A stretch of 64,000 bases of DNA from Leptothrix discophora (GCF_030705305.1 NZ_JAUZEE010000002.1:214374-278373); one strand, 5' to 3'; shown: positions 42,906-52,700, counted from the stretch's first letter. The notes: generated from the letters alone by a model not told the origin. Program-made: numbers and translations.

Positions 42906-44515
42906 CCAGCTTGATCACCGACTACCTACGCCAACACGCGAATGACGAGCACGTAGAGCTCTACCAGATCGATCTAACCAGCCGTGGCGGCTCCGTGCTG
43001 TTCCTGTCGCCCAACGTCACCGACGCGGGTGCAGTGGTCTTCAACGGCAACACCTACACGCCCATGCCCATCACGATGTCCGCACCCCGTGTGGGCACTA
43101 CAGGCACCCTTCCACAGCCCCAACTTTCGGTCGGAGTCACTGAGAGCGCCCTGGTGCGTGCGGCGCTTGTAGCGTATGGGGACTTGGCTGGCGTGCCAGT
43201 GACTCGCTTCAGCACTCGCACCAAGTATTTGGACGAAGCTTCGTTCAATCGCATCAACGCGCTGAACTACTCAGAGACCTTCAACGCTGCCATCTGGACC
43301 AAGACAGGCACAACGGTCACACCCGACGCCACTACTGCACCCGATGGGTCAGGAACAGCGGATGCCATCTTCGAGACTGCTACCACTGCGCAGCACTTCA
43401 TCACCACCGTGAAGTCGTTTGGCACCTTTCAGTCGGGCGATTGGGTGAACTACTCCTGCTACATCAAATACAACGGAACCCCTTATGCATTGCTTTATGC
43501 ATCAGCCAACTCCGGTGGTGGCATAGGTGGAGGTGTGTTGATTGATACGCAGACTGGTGCGATAGCTGCATACAACAACCAAACAAACGTATTCAATCCA
43601 AGTTCCGTTGATGTAGGTGGCGGGTGGTTCAAGGTGTCATTCACATCAACTACCACTGCAACTGGACCTATGTCGATCTACCTATCTGCTACAGCAAACG
43701 GTGGTGCTCCTGCTTATGCAGGGAATGCAGCCAATGGCGTGTATCTATGGGGCGCTCAACTACAAAAAGTGGACTCGGTTTCAGTTGATGCAGCAACAAT
43801 GACTCCATCAGGACTGGCAACGATTACGCTGAACACTGCTACACAAACCGACCCATTGGGCGGAACGACATCCGACATCCTTGCAGACACAACTGGTGTC
43901 AGTGGAACGCACTACGCATCACAGAACGTATCGGGCTTCACCAAAGGCCAGCGAGTCACATATACAACACACTGCCGCGCAGGTAGTGTTTTGACCAAGG
44001 TGATGATTCGCTTTCTCGCAAGCACAGCACTGGCGACAACTGCTTACGCAAACATCGATCTTTCAACTGGGTCTGTTATGAGTCAGTCGAACTTGACTCA
44101 AGACCCAGTGATCAAGGCGCTGACCAATGGCTGGTATCGCATCAGCATCACAATCGACACCACTGCGGATGGCATCTTGAATCCGGCCATCATGCTATTG
44201 AATGCCGCCAATACCAACACTTATGTGGGAACTGGTGCAGGCGTCTACATATGGTTTGGTTCGCTCTCTTGGAACGATGGGTTGATGCCTTATCAGATGA
44301 CCACCACAACGCACCAGCCCTATGCCGATCCCACTGCAACTTCGCCAGTGGATAGGTTCATCGTCAGTCAACTGCTGGACTTCGGTCCCGAAACGGTGAC
44401 TTGGAAGCTATGCACGCCGATTGACCGTCCTAACCTGCGACTTCCACGATTGCAGTATCTCCCTGATCCAGTTGGTAATCACATTTGGGTGCCTGGTATG
44501 AGAAGGGTGCAGTGA
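42902..44515 (+). CDS. Minor tail protein L-like, carrying two inserted binding modules
   Basis: 537 residues, against about 230 in lambda gpL. Residues 1-118 (HVELYQIDLTSRGG, VVFNGNTYTPMPITMSAPRV, VPVTRFSTRTKYLDE) and the C-terminal 60 (VDRFIVSQLLDFGPETVTWK) together are a normal L-type protein. Between them lie two tandem modules of about 175 residues. Module 1 begins ALNYSETFNAAIWTKTGTTV; module 2 begins TITLNTATQTDPLGGTTSD. Both follow the NYSExFxxAxWxKxGxxVxPxAxxAPDG pattern of phage carbohydrate-binding or adhesin domains. The inserted parts have a different base composition. They probably display an adhesion domain on the tail tip. Confidence 0.75.
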   Translation: MTSLITDYLRQHANDEHVELYQIDLTSRGGSVLFLSPNVTDAGAVVFNGNTYTPMPITMSAPRVGTTGTLPQPQLSVGVTESALVRAALVAYGDLAGVPVTRFSTRTKYLDEASFNRINALNYSETFNAAIWTKTGTTVTPDATTAPDGSGTADAIFETATTAQHFITTVKSFGTFQSGDWVNYSCYIKYNGTPYALLYASANSGGGIGGGVLIDTQTGAIAAYNNQTNVFNPSSVDVGGGWFKVSFTSTTTATGPMSIYLSATANGGAPAYAGNAANGVYLWGAQLQKVDSVSVDAATMTPSGLATITLNTATQTDPLGGTTSDILADTTGVSGTHYASQNVSGFTKGQRVTYTTHCRAGSVLTKVMIRFLASTALATTAYANIDLSTGSVMSQSNLTQDPVIKALTNGWYRISITIDTTADGILNPAIMLLNAANTNTYVGTGAGVYIWFGSLSWNDGLMPYQMTTTTHQPYADPTATSPVDRFIVSQLLDFGPETVTWKLCTPIDRPNLRLPRLQYLPDPVGNHIWVPGMRRVQ

Positions 44516-45240
44516 TCGGGGCCTTCCAGGCACAGGCTCAAGCAGCCTACCCCAACGAGACAGGCGCAGTGGTCATCAACGGCCAGCTGCACCCAGTGCG
44601 GAACGCAAGCGCGGATCCCACGCGCTACATGGAGTTCGACGCCCTTGATCTTGGGCTGCTTGAACTTCGACACGGCCGCATCGAGGCCTACCTACACAGC
44701 CACCCCTACGACAGCAGCAGGCCGTTCAACGACACGCACTACCGGCCTGAGTGGGCTTCGCATCGAGACATGGAGATGTGGATTGCACTGGGCGTGCCGT
44801 TTGGGATCGTGGCCACAGACGGACACGGCTGTAGTGATGTGCTTTGGTATGACGACCGCAACCGTGCCCCGCTTGAAGGGCGCGAGTTCGTGCATGGGCT
44901 TCACGACTGCTATTCCATCATCCGCGACTACTACCTGAGTGAGTTGCAGATTGACTTACCCAACTTCCCGCGTGGTTGGGGCTGGTGGAACGAAGGGCAG
45001 AACCTCTATCTGGAAGGCTTTGAACAAGCAGGCTTCCAAGAGATACCGCGTCAAGAAGCCCGCGTAGGTGACTGCATCATCTACAAGATCGGCACTGCAT
45101 ATCCAAATCACGCATCGGTGATCGTTGGGCCGGATGCCATCTTGCATCACCTAATCGATAGGCTGAGTCGCGTTGAAAAGAAGTCCCGTTGGTCCAGGCA
45201 CGAAGCCTTAGCGGTGCGTTACGTAGGAGTCGATAAATAA
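44512..45240 (+). CDS. Tail tip protein K-like (JAB/MPN plus NlpC/P60)
   Basis: 242 residues from GTG 44512, which overlaps the preceding stop (GTGA). The N-terminal half has AYLHSHPYDSSRPFNDTHY and SHRDMEMW, which match the JAMM metalloprotease pattern HxH...D. The C-terminal half, beginning GLHDCYSIIRDYY (Cys) and containing PNHASVIVG (His), is an NlpC/P60 cysteine peptidase. Together this is the lambda gpK layout. The peptidase part may open peptidoglycan during entry. It ends in GTC GAT AAA TAA, so a GATAAATA element covers the stop. Confidence 0.88.
   Translation: MIGAFQAQAQAAYPNETGAVVINGQLHPVRNASADPTRYMEFDALDLGLLELRHGRIEAYLHSHPYDSSRPFNDTHYRPEWASHRDMEMWIALGVPFGIVATDGHGCSDVLWYDDRNRAPLEGREFVHGLHDCYSIIRDYYLSELQIDLPNFPRGWGWWNEGQNLYLEGFEQAGFQEIPRQEARVGDCIIYKIGTAYPNHASVIVGPDAILHHLIDRLSRVEKKSRWSRHEALAVRYVGVDK
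45232..45239 (+). promoter_or_regulatory. GATAAATA late-promoter-like element
   Basis: It covers the stop codon of the K-like gene and lies 22 bases before the I-like gene ATG. Confidence 0.6.
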
Positions 45241-45261
45241 CTTATCACAAATAGGTTATTG

Positions 45262-46260
45262 ATGACGAAGACGATTTACCTACATGGACCACTCGCTGAA
45301 CGCTACGGACACGAGCCATTCACATTCAAAGCAAACAACGCAAGGGATCTGTTCTCGGGCTTGAAGATCATATGCCCCGGATTCCTAAACGAACTGCGCC
45401 GATACAGCAGCCTTGCAATCATCAAGCGTGATGGGGATCGAGTTGAGGGTGTTAGACAAGACGAATACACACTGAACTTCGGTCAATGGCAGGAACTGCA
45501 CGTCATAGCTGGCGTGACGGCTGCTGGTGGTGAAGCGTTCGCTGCCTGGGCTGTGTCTGCGTTTGGTGCAACTGGAACAACGGCGACCTTCGTTTCGTTT
45601 GCTGCACAGGCTGTCTATGCCATTGCTGTGTCCTACGCAGTGTCGGCTGTGATCCAGTCATTTCAATCTACCCCAACAACCGAGAAGGCCAAGGCGACAA
45701 ACGAGTCATCGCTATTCGACGGCCCTGCCAACAACAAACAACCAGGCTCAAGAGTTCAACTGAACTACGGTGTATTCCGCGTAGGTTCAGTGACGGTCAA
45801 TCAAAAGATGACCGCTATCAGACAAGCACTCGCAGCCAATGACACCGTATCGCTGCTTGAGTCAACTACCAAGGTCATCAATATATTCACGAATGACCTG
45901 TTCACGACAGCACCGACCGTCACCAACTTTGTAATCAACGGCACCACAACTGCTGCGGGTGCGACTTACACATCAGGTGGACGCTCATACACGCTACTGG
46001 CAAACGGTCAGCTGACCATCGTAGCGGGAGCAGGTGCAGCGACGACAACGATTACCGTGAATGCAACCGACTCCGGTAATCCAATCAATCAAACCGTCAC
46101 CGTCACTATCACAGCAAAGAGATATGAAGACTATCGCTCAAGTGGCTCAAGCACTCGCAGCACTGGCGTTGATTACACAGGTGGCAGTTCTACTGGCAAT
46201 AGTGGATCAGGTTGGGACAGCGGTAGCGATACATCGGGCTATGGCTCGGGCACAGCATAA
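45262..46260 (+). CDS. Tail assembly protein I-like with a C-terminal extension
   Basis: 332 residues from ATG 45262. Residues 1-80 (TIYLHGPLAERYGHEPFTF, ARDLFSGLKIICPGF) and the hydrophobic segment after it (GEAFAAWAVSAF...VYAIAVSYAVSAVI) are typical of gpI. FRVGSVTVNQKM is the I-to-J junction segment. An unusual extra part follows: a beta-sandwich-like stretch (TTITVNATDSGNPINQTVTV) and a Gly/Ser-rich tail ending SGYGSGTA. The extension is longer than in lambda gpI. It probably adds a surface-exposed domain to the tail tip. Confidence 0.78.
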   Translation: MTKTIYLHGPLAERYGHEPFTFKANNARDLFSGLKIICPGFLNELRRYSSLAIIKRDGDRVEGVRQDEYTLNFGQWQELHVIAGVTAAGGEAFAAWAVSAFGATGTTATFVSFAAQAVYAIAVSYAVSAVIQSFQSTPTTEKAKATNESSLFDGPANNKQPGSRVQLNYGVFRVGSVTVNQKMTAIRQALAANDTVSLLESTTKVINIFTNDLFTTAPTVTNFVINGTTTAAGATYTSGGRSYTLLANGQLTIVAGAGAATTTITVNATDSGNPINQTVTVTITAKRYEDYRSSGSSTRSTGVDYTGGSSTGNSGSGWDSGSDTSGYGSGTA

Positions 46261-46269
46261 AGGGATCAG

Positions 46270-49200
46270 ATGGATAACAACATTATTTTGGAAGGTGGCA
46301 AAGGTGGCGGTGGTGCTGCCTTTAGCGAGCAAGACAACACACTCAAGTCGAACACCTATGTTTCAACGCTTGAGGCCATAGGCTACGGATTGCAAGGCGG
46401 ATTGGTGAATGGACTTGAATCCGTCTATCTCGACAACACCGCCCTGGTTGCAGCAGACGGCACCTACAACTTCAACGATGTCAGCGTGGCTGTCAGAGAT
46501 GGCAGTGCATCGCAAACGGTCATCACCGGGTTCGAGAACATCGCATCGCCAGTGGTGGTCAACACGGATGTGGTTGCAGCAACGCCAGTGCAGCGCACGG
46601 TGTCAGCGGCCAGCGTGGCCGCAGTAGGCGTGACGATCCGCTTGCCCAACGGCCTCTACAACCAGAACACAACCAACAACTCGCTTGAGAAGACCACGCT
46701 TCGCTTCCAGATCAAGACCAAGCTGACTGCTTCGGGCAGCTTTGTGACGGTGCTGGACAAGACCTACAACGACAAGACAACCGGCCCCTACGAAGAGACC
46801 TTCCGCATCGACCGTCCAGCAGGCACTGGCACTTGGGATGTGCAGGTGGTTCGCGTCACAGCAGACAGCGGTGCTTCAACGCTGCGCAACAGCTTGAACT
46901 TCGCGTATCTCGTTGAATACGAAGCCGAGACACTGACCTACAACAACGTGGCATTGCTGGGCGTGTCCTTGAACGCTCAGGGTGTCAATGCAAGCCGCAT
47001 CCCCGTTATATCAGCTGATTGGTATGGACGGATTATTCAAGTGCCAAACGTGCTGGACACCAAGACTCGGGTGTTCTCCGGCGTGTGGGACCTTGCAACC
47101 TTCAAGAACGACTGGTGCAACGACCCGGCCTGGGTGCTGTATGACCTCGCCACAGACACAGAAGTGGGACTTGGGCTGGATCCCAACGAGATCGACATCG
47201 CTTCGTTCTACAGCGCATCCATCTACAACAACACGCAGGTGTCATTCACTGGCTCCGACAGCGTGACGGTCTATGAGCCACGCTACTCGTTCAACTACCA
47301 GATCACGGAGGCCTTCACAGCCATTGAACTGCTGAACCAGGTAGCGGGTGCAATGAATGCCACGCTGCTATGGGTCAATGGACAGCTGACGCTGATCCAA
47401 GACCGTCCCGACACGTTCAGCCACGTGTTCACAAACGCCAATGTCGTTGGTGGCCGATTCAGCCGCGCAGGCACGCCCTACGACACGCGCTACACGGTTG
47501 CCAACGTGACTTGGAACGCCCCTGCGGACGGTTTCAAGCAGCGCATCACCTCCGTGCAGGACGCGGCTGGGATCGCCTTGTATGGCTACAACGAAGCCAA
47601 CATCGCTGCATTCGGCTGCACCTCGATGGCCCAGGCTACACGCTACGCCAAGCACTACCTCTACTCATCGCTCTACACACCGAACACGATCAGCTTCACA
47701 GCAGGCGAGGTGGGCGCACTGGTGGTTCCTGGCGACTTGATCCGCGTGTATGACAACGTCTATGCAGGCGCCAATGCAGCTGGACGACTGCTGGCAGGCA
47801 GCACCACAACGGTCTTGAACTTGGACCGTGCAGTCAGCTTGAGTGCTGATGCGACGGTCACGGTATGGGGTATGGACGGCACGCTTTTTACGGATGTCGC
47901 AATCACCACAACTGGCACCGCCTCAACGATCACGCTGACCACTGCACTGGCATCCGCACCAACAGAAGGTGCCATCTTCCAGATCACCACCAACGGCGTG
48001 AGTCCAGAGACTTACCGCGTGATGGACCGTGAAGAGAAGGAGCCTGGGCAGTTCTTGATCACAGCTGGTCTCTACACAGCCAACAAGTGGACCTATGTGG
48101 AAGGCGGCTTGGCACTGCCGGTCCCGAAATACAGCAACATCACCGCGCCCGTAGTCAGCGCACCAACAGGGCTGTCGGTCTACGAAAAGAACATCTACAC
48201 AGACCTGTCAGTCAGTCGCGTGCTGCACGTTTCGTGGGTGCAGCCGGTCAATCAGATCGTCACAGGCTACCGCGTCACCTACACCTTCAACGGCGGCACA
48301 AGGACGGTCACGGACGTCAAGCTGCCCTACATCGAGATTGATGCGGTCACAGGCACGCTGTCGCTGACCGTCCAGGCGCTGTCATACCGAGGCATCCCAA
48401 GCCGCAGTGCTGCACTGACCTACACGGTGGTGGCAACGGAGACAACTGGCTCGACGCTGAACGCACCAACAACGCTGGTGGTGGCAGGCACAGCAGGCAC
48501 CACATTCACGACGCCTGACTTGATCGTGCAGTGGACCAACCCTTCCACGAACGGCACCACAAAGGACAGCGTGGCGCGCTTCAAGGTCGAGGTCTACAAC
48601 GGTGCAACGCTGCTGAGAAGCCAATACGTTGAAGCTGTTCCGCCCGGTCAAACGCAAACCTACACCTACGCCTATGACAACAACGTGGCGGACGGCGGAC
48701 CAAGACGCTCGATCATCATAAAGGTCTACTGCCAGGACGGCTCAATGAAGCTATCCAGCGCAGCGACTGCGACCTTCACAAACAACGCACCAGCGGTGCC
48801 AAGCGGATTGACCGTATCGGGAGGCGTTGGACAGGTGTTCATAACCAGCACGCTACCAACTGACACGGACTACGCGGGCACATTGGTTTGGGCATCGCTG
48901 ACAACTGGCTTTACACCCGGTGCAGGCAACTTGGTTTATGACGGCTCAGATAGCGTCATCACAATCAAGAGCTTGGGTGCAGGAGCGCACTTCATAAAGG
49001 TTGCGCACTACGACTCGTTCGGCAAAGACTTTGCAGGAACGGGCTTGAACGTATCCACACAGCAGACCACAACGCCATCTGCAGGCGCTGGCATTCCATC
49101 AGGAACAACAAACCCAGGCACTGGCGCACAAGGCGATCTGTTCTTCAATACGACAGATAACAAGCTCTATCGCTACACGGGTTCAGCTTGGACCGCTGCT

Positions 49201-51735
49201 GTTCCAACCGTGGACCTAACTGGCACGGTTTCAACTGCACAGATAGCAGACAGCGCTCTGACAGCGGCGAAGTTCGCATCGACCATCAAGCCAGTTGAAG
49301 TTGTTGCAACGCTACCGACTACAGGCAATGTGGCCGGTAGAACCGTGTTCTTGACTACTGATAGCAAGCTGTATAGATACGACGGCACCAACTTTGTAGC
49401 CACCGTTCCAACATCCGATCTAACTGGAACTATTGGAACCACGCAGATTGCTGATAGTGCGCTGACTGCTGCCAAGTTCGCTTCAACAATCAAACCTGTT
49501 GAAGTGGTGGCTACTTTACCGACTACAGGTAACGTTGAAGGTCGCGTAGTCTACCTAACCACCGATAACAAGATATACAGATATGACGGTGCTGCATTCA
49601 TTGCAACCGTTGCTGGCGCCGACATTGCTGCCAACTCTATAACAGCAGGACAGATTGCTGCTGGAGCAATAGGTGCAGACGAGATTGCGGCAAATGCGAT
49701 TACCACAAAGGCATTGCTGGTTACTGGCAATAACTTAGTTGCGAACTCGGACTTTGCCACAGGCGACTACTCGAACTGGCGCATATGGGCTGCTCCAAGC
49801 AATCAAGCCATTCTTGCGGCAACAGATGTGTTGGTCCCTGCGGGTGCTCCGGCAAACTACGTATGTCGATTCTTCTTTACTTCAGCATCAGTCAACATTG
49901 CGACGTTTGCAGCGGTTAGCGCCTATTCGGATGCTGGATCAGCGAATGATGGTTTTGACGTCTTGCCAGGTAACGTGTATGACGTCCGCATCAATGCGGT
50001 CAAGTCAGCTGACTATGTTGCTGGATCGTCAAACGTGATGGCATATTTCTATAAGAATGATGGCACCTGGACGACAAACTTGGTTGCTATAACAGGCAAT
50101 CCGCTGCTGACAACTTCTTGGTCTGAACTGAAGGGCTCGTTCACTGCACCTGCTGGGGCGTTGAAGTGCTGGATGTATGTTATCGCTCAATCCGTTACTG
50201 CTGGATCCTTCTTCTGGACGCGATTGAGAGTCAAGGAACGCGCGAATGCAGACTTGATTGTAGATGGTGCTGTAACTGCGGCAAAGATTGCTGCCAACAC
50301 AATCACAGCAGGTCAGATTGCATCTGGTGCAATCACAGCAGACGAGATTGCTGCTAATGCAATAGCAACCAGCAAGCTGTTGGTCACAGGTCGTGGTGCC
50401 GCCCACAACGACGATCCGATGTTTACGGACACAAGTGCTTGGACGCTGACCGGAACTGGCACGACGTTCAACGTCGGAACAACAGCAACTGGAAATGCAG
50501 GTTCGTCATACCTATCGAACTCAACCGGCGCTTCGGATGCGCGTGCGTTCAGTCGTCGGATGCCAATCAATCCGAACAAGACTTATAGTTTGACAGCAAA
50601 TGTATTTGCGGGAACTGGAAACAACCGCAATATGTATATCGTTGCGAACTTCTTCAATGCAGCAGGCACGCAGCTGGCGACTACACCAAACTGGGGAGGA
50701 ACCTTCTCAGGCTACATATACGGTGCCCAACCAACCATTGGAGTCTGGACAGAGGTAGGTGGCAAGTTCGGTGACAGCGTAGCAGCACGCCCTATACCTG
50801 CAACAGCAGCATTCGTTGAAGTAGGTGTTTGGTTCCAGTATTCGGGCGCTGGCACTTCAGCTGTGCAGCAAGCTTGCCAGAACCTGCGCTTTACTGAAGC
50901 AGTAGAAAGCGCATTGATTGTGGATGGAACGATCACAGCAACACAGATAGCAGCTGGATCGATAACAGGAGATAGGCTGACTGCCAACACCATTACAGCA
51001 GGTCAAATCGCTGCAAGCACGATAACAACATCACAGATTGCTGCTAACACCATAGCAGCGGGGAACATTGCAGCTGGTGCGGTGACAACAGCTAAGTTGG
51101 CAGCTGGTGCGGTGACTGCAAACGAAATAGCAGCCAACACAATAACTGCTGCGAAGATTGCAGCAGGAACGATAACTGCGACTGAAATAGCAGCGGGGAC
51201 GATTACAGCAGCAAAGATGGCTGCAGGAACTATCACTGCAAACGAAATAGCCACCGGAACCATTACGGCTGCAAAGATGACGGCTGGAACTATCACTGCT
51301 GCAAGTGGAATCATTGCAGATGCGGCCATTACAACGGCCAAGATTGGCACTGCGCAAGTCAATACCTTGCAGCTTGCGGGTCAGGCAGTAACTATCCCAC
51401 TGGGATCTACGTCTACAACTGGAGATGCAAGCATTACCTATACCAGCACAGGTGCTCCAGTTATTATTATTTTCAGCACGGTGCTAATCGACGGCGCAAA
51501 TGGAAACTATTGGGCTTCAAGTTCGAATCTAAAGAAGGGCACAACAACGATAAGCACTATTGGTGATTCGGGGGTGACAAATACAAGTGGAACCCAATAT
51601 CACGCACTTACATCGTGCTATTACGATACGCCGTCGGCTGGATCAGTTACATACACGGTGAACAACACCATTGTATCTGGTTCTGATGTGACATTTTCAA
51701 AGAACACAATAACCCTAATCGAGGTAAAGCGATGA
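46270..51735 (+). CDS. Tail tip/host-recognition protein J-like (1821 residues)
   Basis: The largest protein of the phage and the best host-receptor candidate. The N-terminal part (NNIILEGGKGGGGAAFSEQD and GVNASRIPVISADWYGRIIQ) matches gpJ-type central tail tip proteins. Fibronectin-like segments follow around residues 640-900. From about residue 950, two tandem copies of a 68-residue unit occur, starting at 49213 and 49417. C-terminal to these is a stalk of ten-residue repeats TITAxxIAAG (about 50920-51350), then a terminal globular domain. The repeats suggest a fibrous shaft leading to the receptor-binding tip. Confidence 0.85.
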   Translation: MDNNIILEGGKGGGGAAFSEQDNTLKSNTYVSTLEAIGYGLQGGLVNGLESVYLDNTALVAADGTYNFNDVSVAVRDGSASQTVITGFENIASPVVVNTDVVAATPVQRTVSAASVAAVGVTIRLPNGLYNQNTTNNSLEKTTLRFQIKTKLTASGSFVTVLDKTYNDKTTGPYEETFRIDRPAGTGTWDVQVVRVTADSGASTLRNSLNFAYLVEYEAETLTYNNVALLGVSLNAQGVNASRIPVISADWYGRIIQVPNVLDTKTRVFSGVWDLATFKNDWCNDPAWVLYDLATDTEVGLGLDPNEIDIASFYSASIYNNTQVSFTGSDSVTVYEPRYSFNYQITEAFTAIELLNQVAGAMNATLLWVNGQLTLIQDRPDTFSHVFTNANVVGGRFSRAGTPYDTRYTVANVTWNAPADGFKQRITSVQDAAGIALYGYNEANIAAFGCTSMAQATRYAKHYLYSSLYTPNTISFTAGEVGALVVPGDLIRVYDNVYAGANAAGRLLAGSTTTVLNLDRAVSLSADATVTVWGMDGTLFTDVAITTTGTASTITLTTALASAPTEGAIFQITTNGVSPETYRVMDREEKEPGQFLITAGLYTANKWTYVEGGLALPVPKYSNITAPVVSAPTGLSVYEKNIYTDLSVSRVLHVSWVQPVNQIVTGYRVTYTFNGGTRTVTDVKLPYIEIDAVTGTLSLTVQALSYRGIPSRSAALTYTVVATETTGSTLNAPTTLVVAGTAGTTFTTPDLIVQWTNPSTNGTTKDSVARFKVEVYNGATLLRSQYVEAVPPGQTQTYTYAYDNNVADGGPRRSIIIKVYCQDGSMKLSSAATATFTNNAPAVPSGLTVSGGVGQVFITSTLPTDTDYAGTLVWASLTTGFTPGAGNLVYDGSDSVITIKSLGAGAHFIKVAHYDSFGKDFAGTGLNVSTQQTTTPSAGAGIPSGTTNPGTGAQGDLFFNTTDNKLYRYTGSAWTAAVPTVDLTGTVSTAQIADSALTAAKFASTIKPVEVVATLPTTGNVAGRTVFLTTDSKLYRYDGTNFVATVPTSDLTGTIGTTQIADSALTAAKFASTIKPVEVVATLPTTGNVEGRVVYLTTDNKIYRYDGAAFIATVAGADIAANSITAGQIAAGAIGADEIAANAITTKALLVTGNNLVANSDFATGDYSNWRIWAAPSNQAILAATDVLVPAGAPANYVCRFFFTSASVNIATFAAVSAYSDAGSANDGFDVLPGNVYDVRINAVKSADYVAGSSNVMAYFYKNDGTWTTNLVAITGNPLLTTSWSELKGSFTAPAGALKCWMYVIAQSVTAGSFFWTRLRVKERANADLIVDGAVTAAKIAANTITAGQIASGAITADEIAANAIATSKLLVTGRGAAHNDDPMFTDTSAWTLTGTGTTFNVGTTATGNAGSSYLSNSTGASDARAFSRRMPINPNKTYSLTANVFAGTGNNRNMYIVANFFNAAGTQLATTPNWGGTFSGYIYGAQPTIGVWTEVGGKFGDSVAARPIPATAAFVEVGVWFQYSGAGTSAVQQACQNLRFTEAVESALIVDGTITATQIAAGSITGDRLTANTITAGQIAASTITTSQIAANTIAAGNIAAGAVTTAKLAAGAVTANEIAANTITAAKIAAGTITATEIAAGTITAAKMAAGTITANEIATGTITAAKMTAGTITAASGIIADAAITTAKIGTAQVNTLQLAGQAVTIPLGSTSTTGDASITYTSTGAPVIIIFSTVLIDGANGNYWASSSNLKKGTTTISTIGDSGVTNTSGTQYHALTSCYYDTPSAGSVTYTVNNTIVSGSDVTFSKNTITLIEVKR
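49213..49620 (+). repeat. Two tandem 204-base (68-residue) units in the J-like gene
   Basis: The protein segment starting DLTGTVSTAQIADSALTAAK (49213) recurs starting DLTGTIGTTQIADSALTAAK (49417), exactly 204 bases later. The DNA is much less similar than the protein: third codon positions differ at many sites. A related but shorter unit starts earlier (about 49110, FFNTTDNKLYRYTGSAW). Confidence 0.85.
50920..51350 (+). repeat. Ten-residue stalk repeats in the J-like protein
   Basis: A run of 30-base units encoding TITAxxIAAG and close variants (TITATEIAAG, TITAAKMAAG, TITANEIATG, TITAAKMTAG). Such phage fibre shafts usually trimerise into beta-helix or collagen-like rods. Earlier short runs of the same repeat sit at about 49620-49720 and 50260-50370. 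Confidence 0.85.
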
Positions 51736-52310
51736 GATACATAGTATTTGGAGTGAACGGGGCGATTTTACGAACGGTCGATTGTCCAGAAGAGTTCGCA
51801 TCGATGCAGGCACAGGAGAATGAATCGATTCTTCAATCAGATATCGGTGACGGCTCTACTCACTATGTCAGCGATGGGCAGTTGATTGAGTTGCCTATAA
51901 AGCCGAATGCATATTCAGTGTTTGATTTTCAGCAGCAGACATGGATTGATCCACGCACGCTGCTTGAGGTGCAGCTTGCAAAGTGGGAAGAGATAAAGGT
52001 CAGCCGGTCGGTTGAGATAGACACCACGATGAGCACTCCATACGGGCCATTCCAATGCCGTGCTGAAGATAGACAGAACATCACCGACTCAATCCTGCTT
52101 GCACAGACGCTGACTGCAATGTCGCAGCCGGTAGCCATTCAATGGACCTTGGCAGACAACAGCGTCACAACGCTTGACGCTGCACAGATGGTCACGGTGG
52201 GCTTGCTGCTGGGGCAGAAGGTGCAGGCAGCGCATGCAAAGGCGCGTGTCCTACGCACTGCGATTGAAGCAGCAACAACCATAGCTGAAGTGGAAGCCAT
52301 CAGCTGGTAA
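51732..52310 (+). CDS. Tail fibre assembly-type protein (DUF4376-like)
   Basis: 192 residues, starting four bases before the J stop (ATGA). WEEIKVSRSVEIDTTMSTPYGPFQCRAEDRQNIT and QWTLADNSVTTLDAAQMVTV fit the DUF4376 group, in which such proteins follow tail fibres and assist their folding or form part of them. RYIVFGVNGAILRTVDCPEEF is the N-terminal small domain. Confidence 0.72.
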   Translation: MRYIVFGVNGAILRTVDCPEEFASMQAQENESILQSDIGDGSTHYVSDGQLIELPIKPNAYSVFDFQQQTWIDPRTLLEVQLAKWEEIKVSRSVEIDTTMSTPYGPFQCRAEDRQNITDSILLAQTLTAMSQPVAIQWTLADNSVTTLDAAQMVTVGLLLGQKVQAAHAKARVLRTAIEAATTIAEVEAISW

Positions 52311-52313
52311 ATA
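52306..52313 (+). promoter_or_regulatory. GGTAAATA late-promoter-like element
   Basis: It overlaps the stop of the 51732 gene and lies 15 bases before the next ATG. Confidence 0.5.
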
Positions 52314-52328
52314 CTGGAAAGGAGTCCT

Positions 52329-52691
52329 ATGAGTAATATTTTGAACTTAGAAATCGAACAAGGCAGCAGCTACACCTACACATTCAATCTTCTGGATATG
52401 TTGGGTGATCCATTTACGCTGACTGGCTATGACGCACGGCTACAGGTTAGACGCAGCTACGGTGCATCCAGCGTGCTGATCAACTGCACACTCTCAAACT
52501 CCAAGCTTGCAATCGTTGGCAATGCAGTGGTTTTGACGCTGACTCCTGCCGACACATCCAGCATCCGATTTGCGGAAGCTGAGAGCGAGACTGACGAATG
52601 GGTCTATGACTTGGAAATCGTAAGTCCGCTGAGTAAGGTATTCAAAGCAGCCAAGGGAACGATAACCATCCACAGAGAGGTTACTCGATAA
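52329..52691 (+). CDS. Phage structural protein, beta-rich (unknown role)
   Basis: 120 residues. IEQGSSYTYTFNLLDMLGDPF and LTGYDARLQVRRSYGAS, ending KGTITIHREVTR, follow a widely spread small phage-protein pattern (an Ig-like domain often found near tail fibres and baseplates). Which structure it joins is unknown. AAAGGAG precedes the ATG. Confidence 0.6.
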   Translation: MSNILNLEIEQGSSYTYTFNLLDMLGDPFTLTGYDARLQVRRSYGASSVLINCTLSNSKLAIVGNAVVLTLTPADTSSIRFAEAESETDEWVYDLEIVSPLSKVFKAAKGTITIHREVTR

Positions 52692-52692
52692 T

Positions 52693-52700
52693 CATAAATA
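52693..52700 (+). promoter_or_regulatory. CATAAATA late-promoter-like element
   Basis: 30 bases before the 52731 gene, one base after the preceding stop codon. Confidence 0.6.

Noticed and set aside
50920-51350. Regular 30-base repeats that resemble CRISPR repeats
   Set aside because: They are contiguous, lie inside a long open frame and encode ten-residue fibre repeats.
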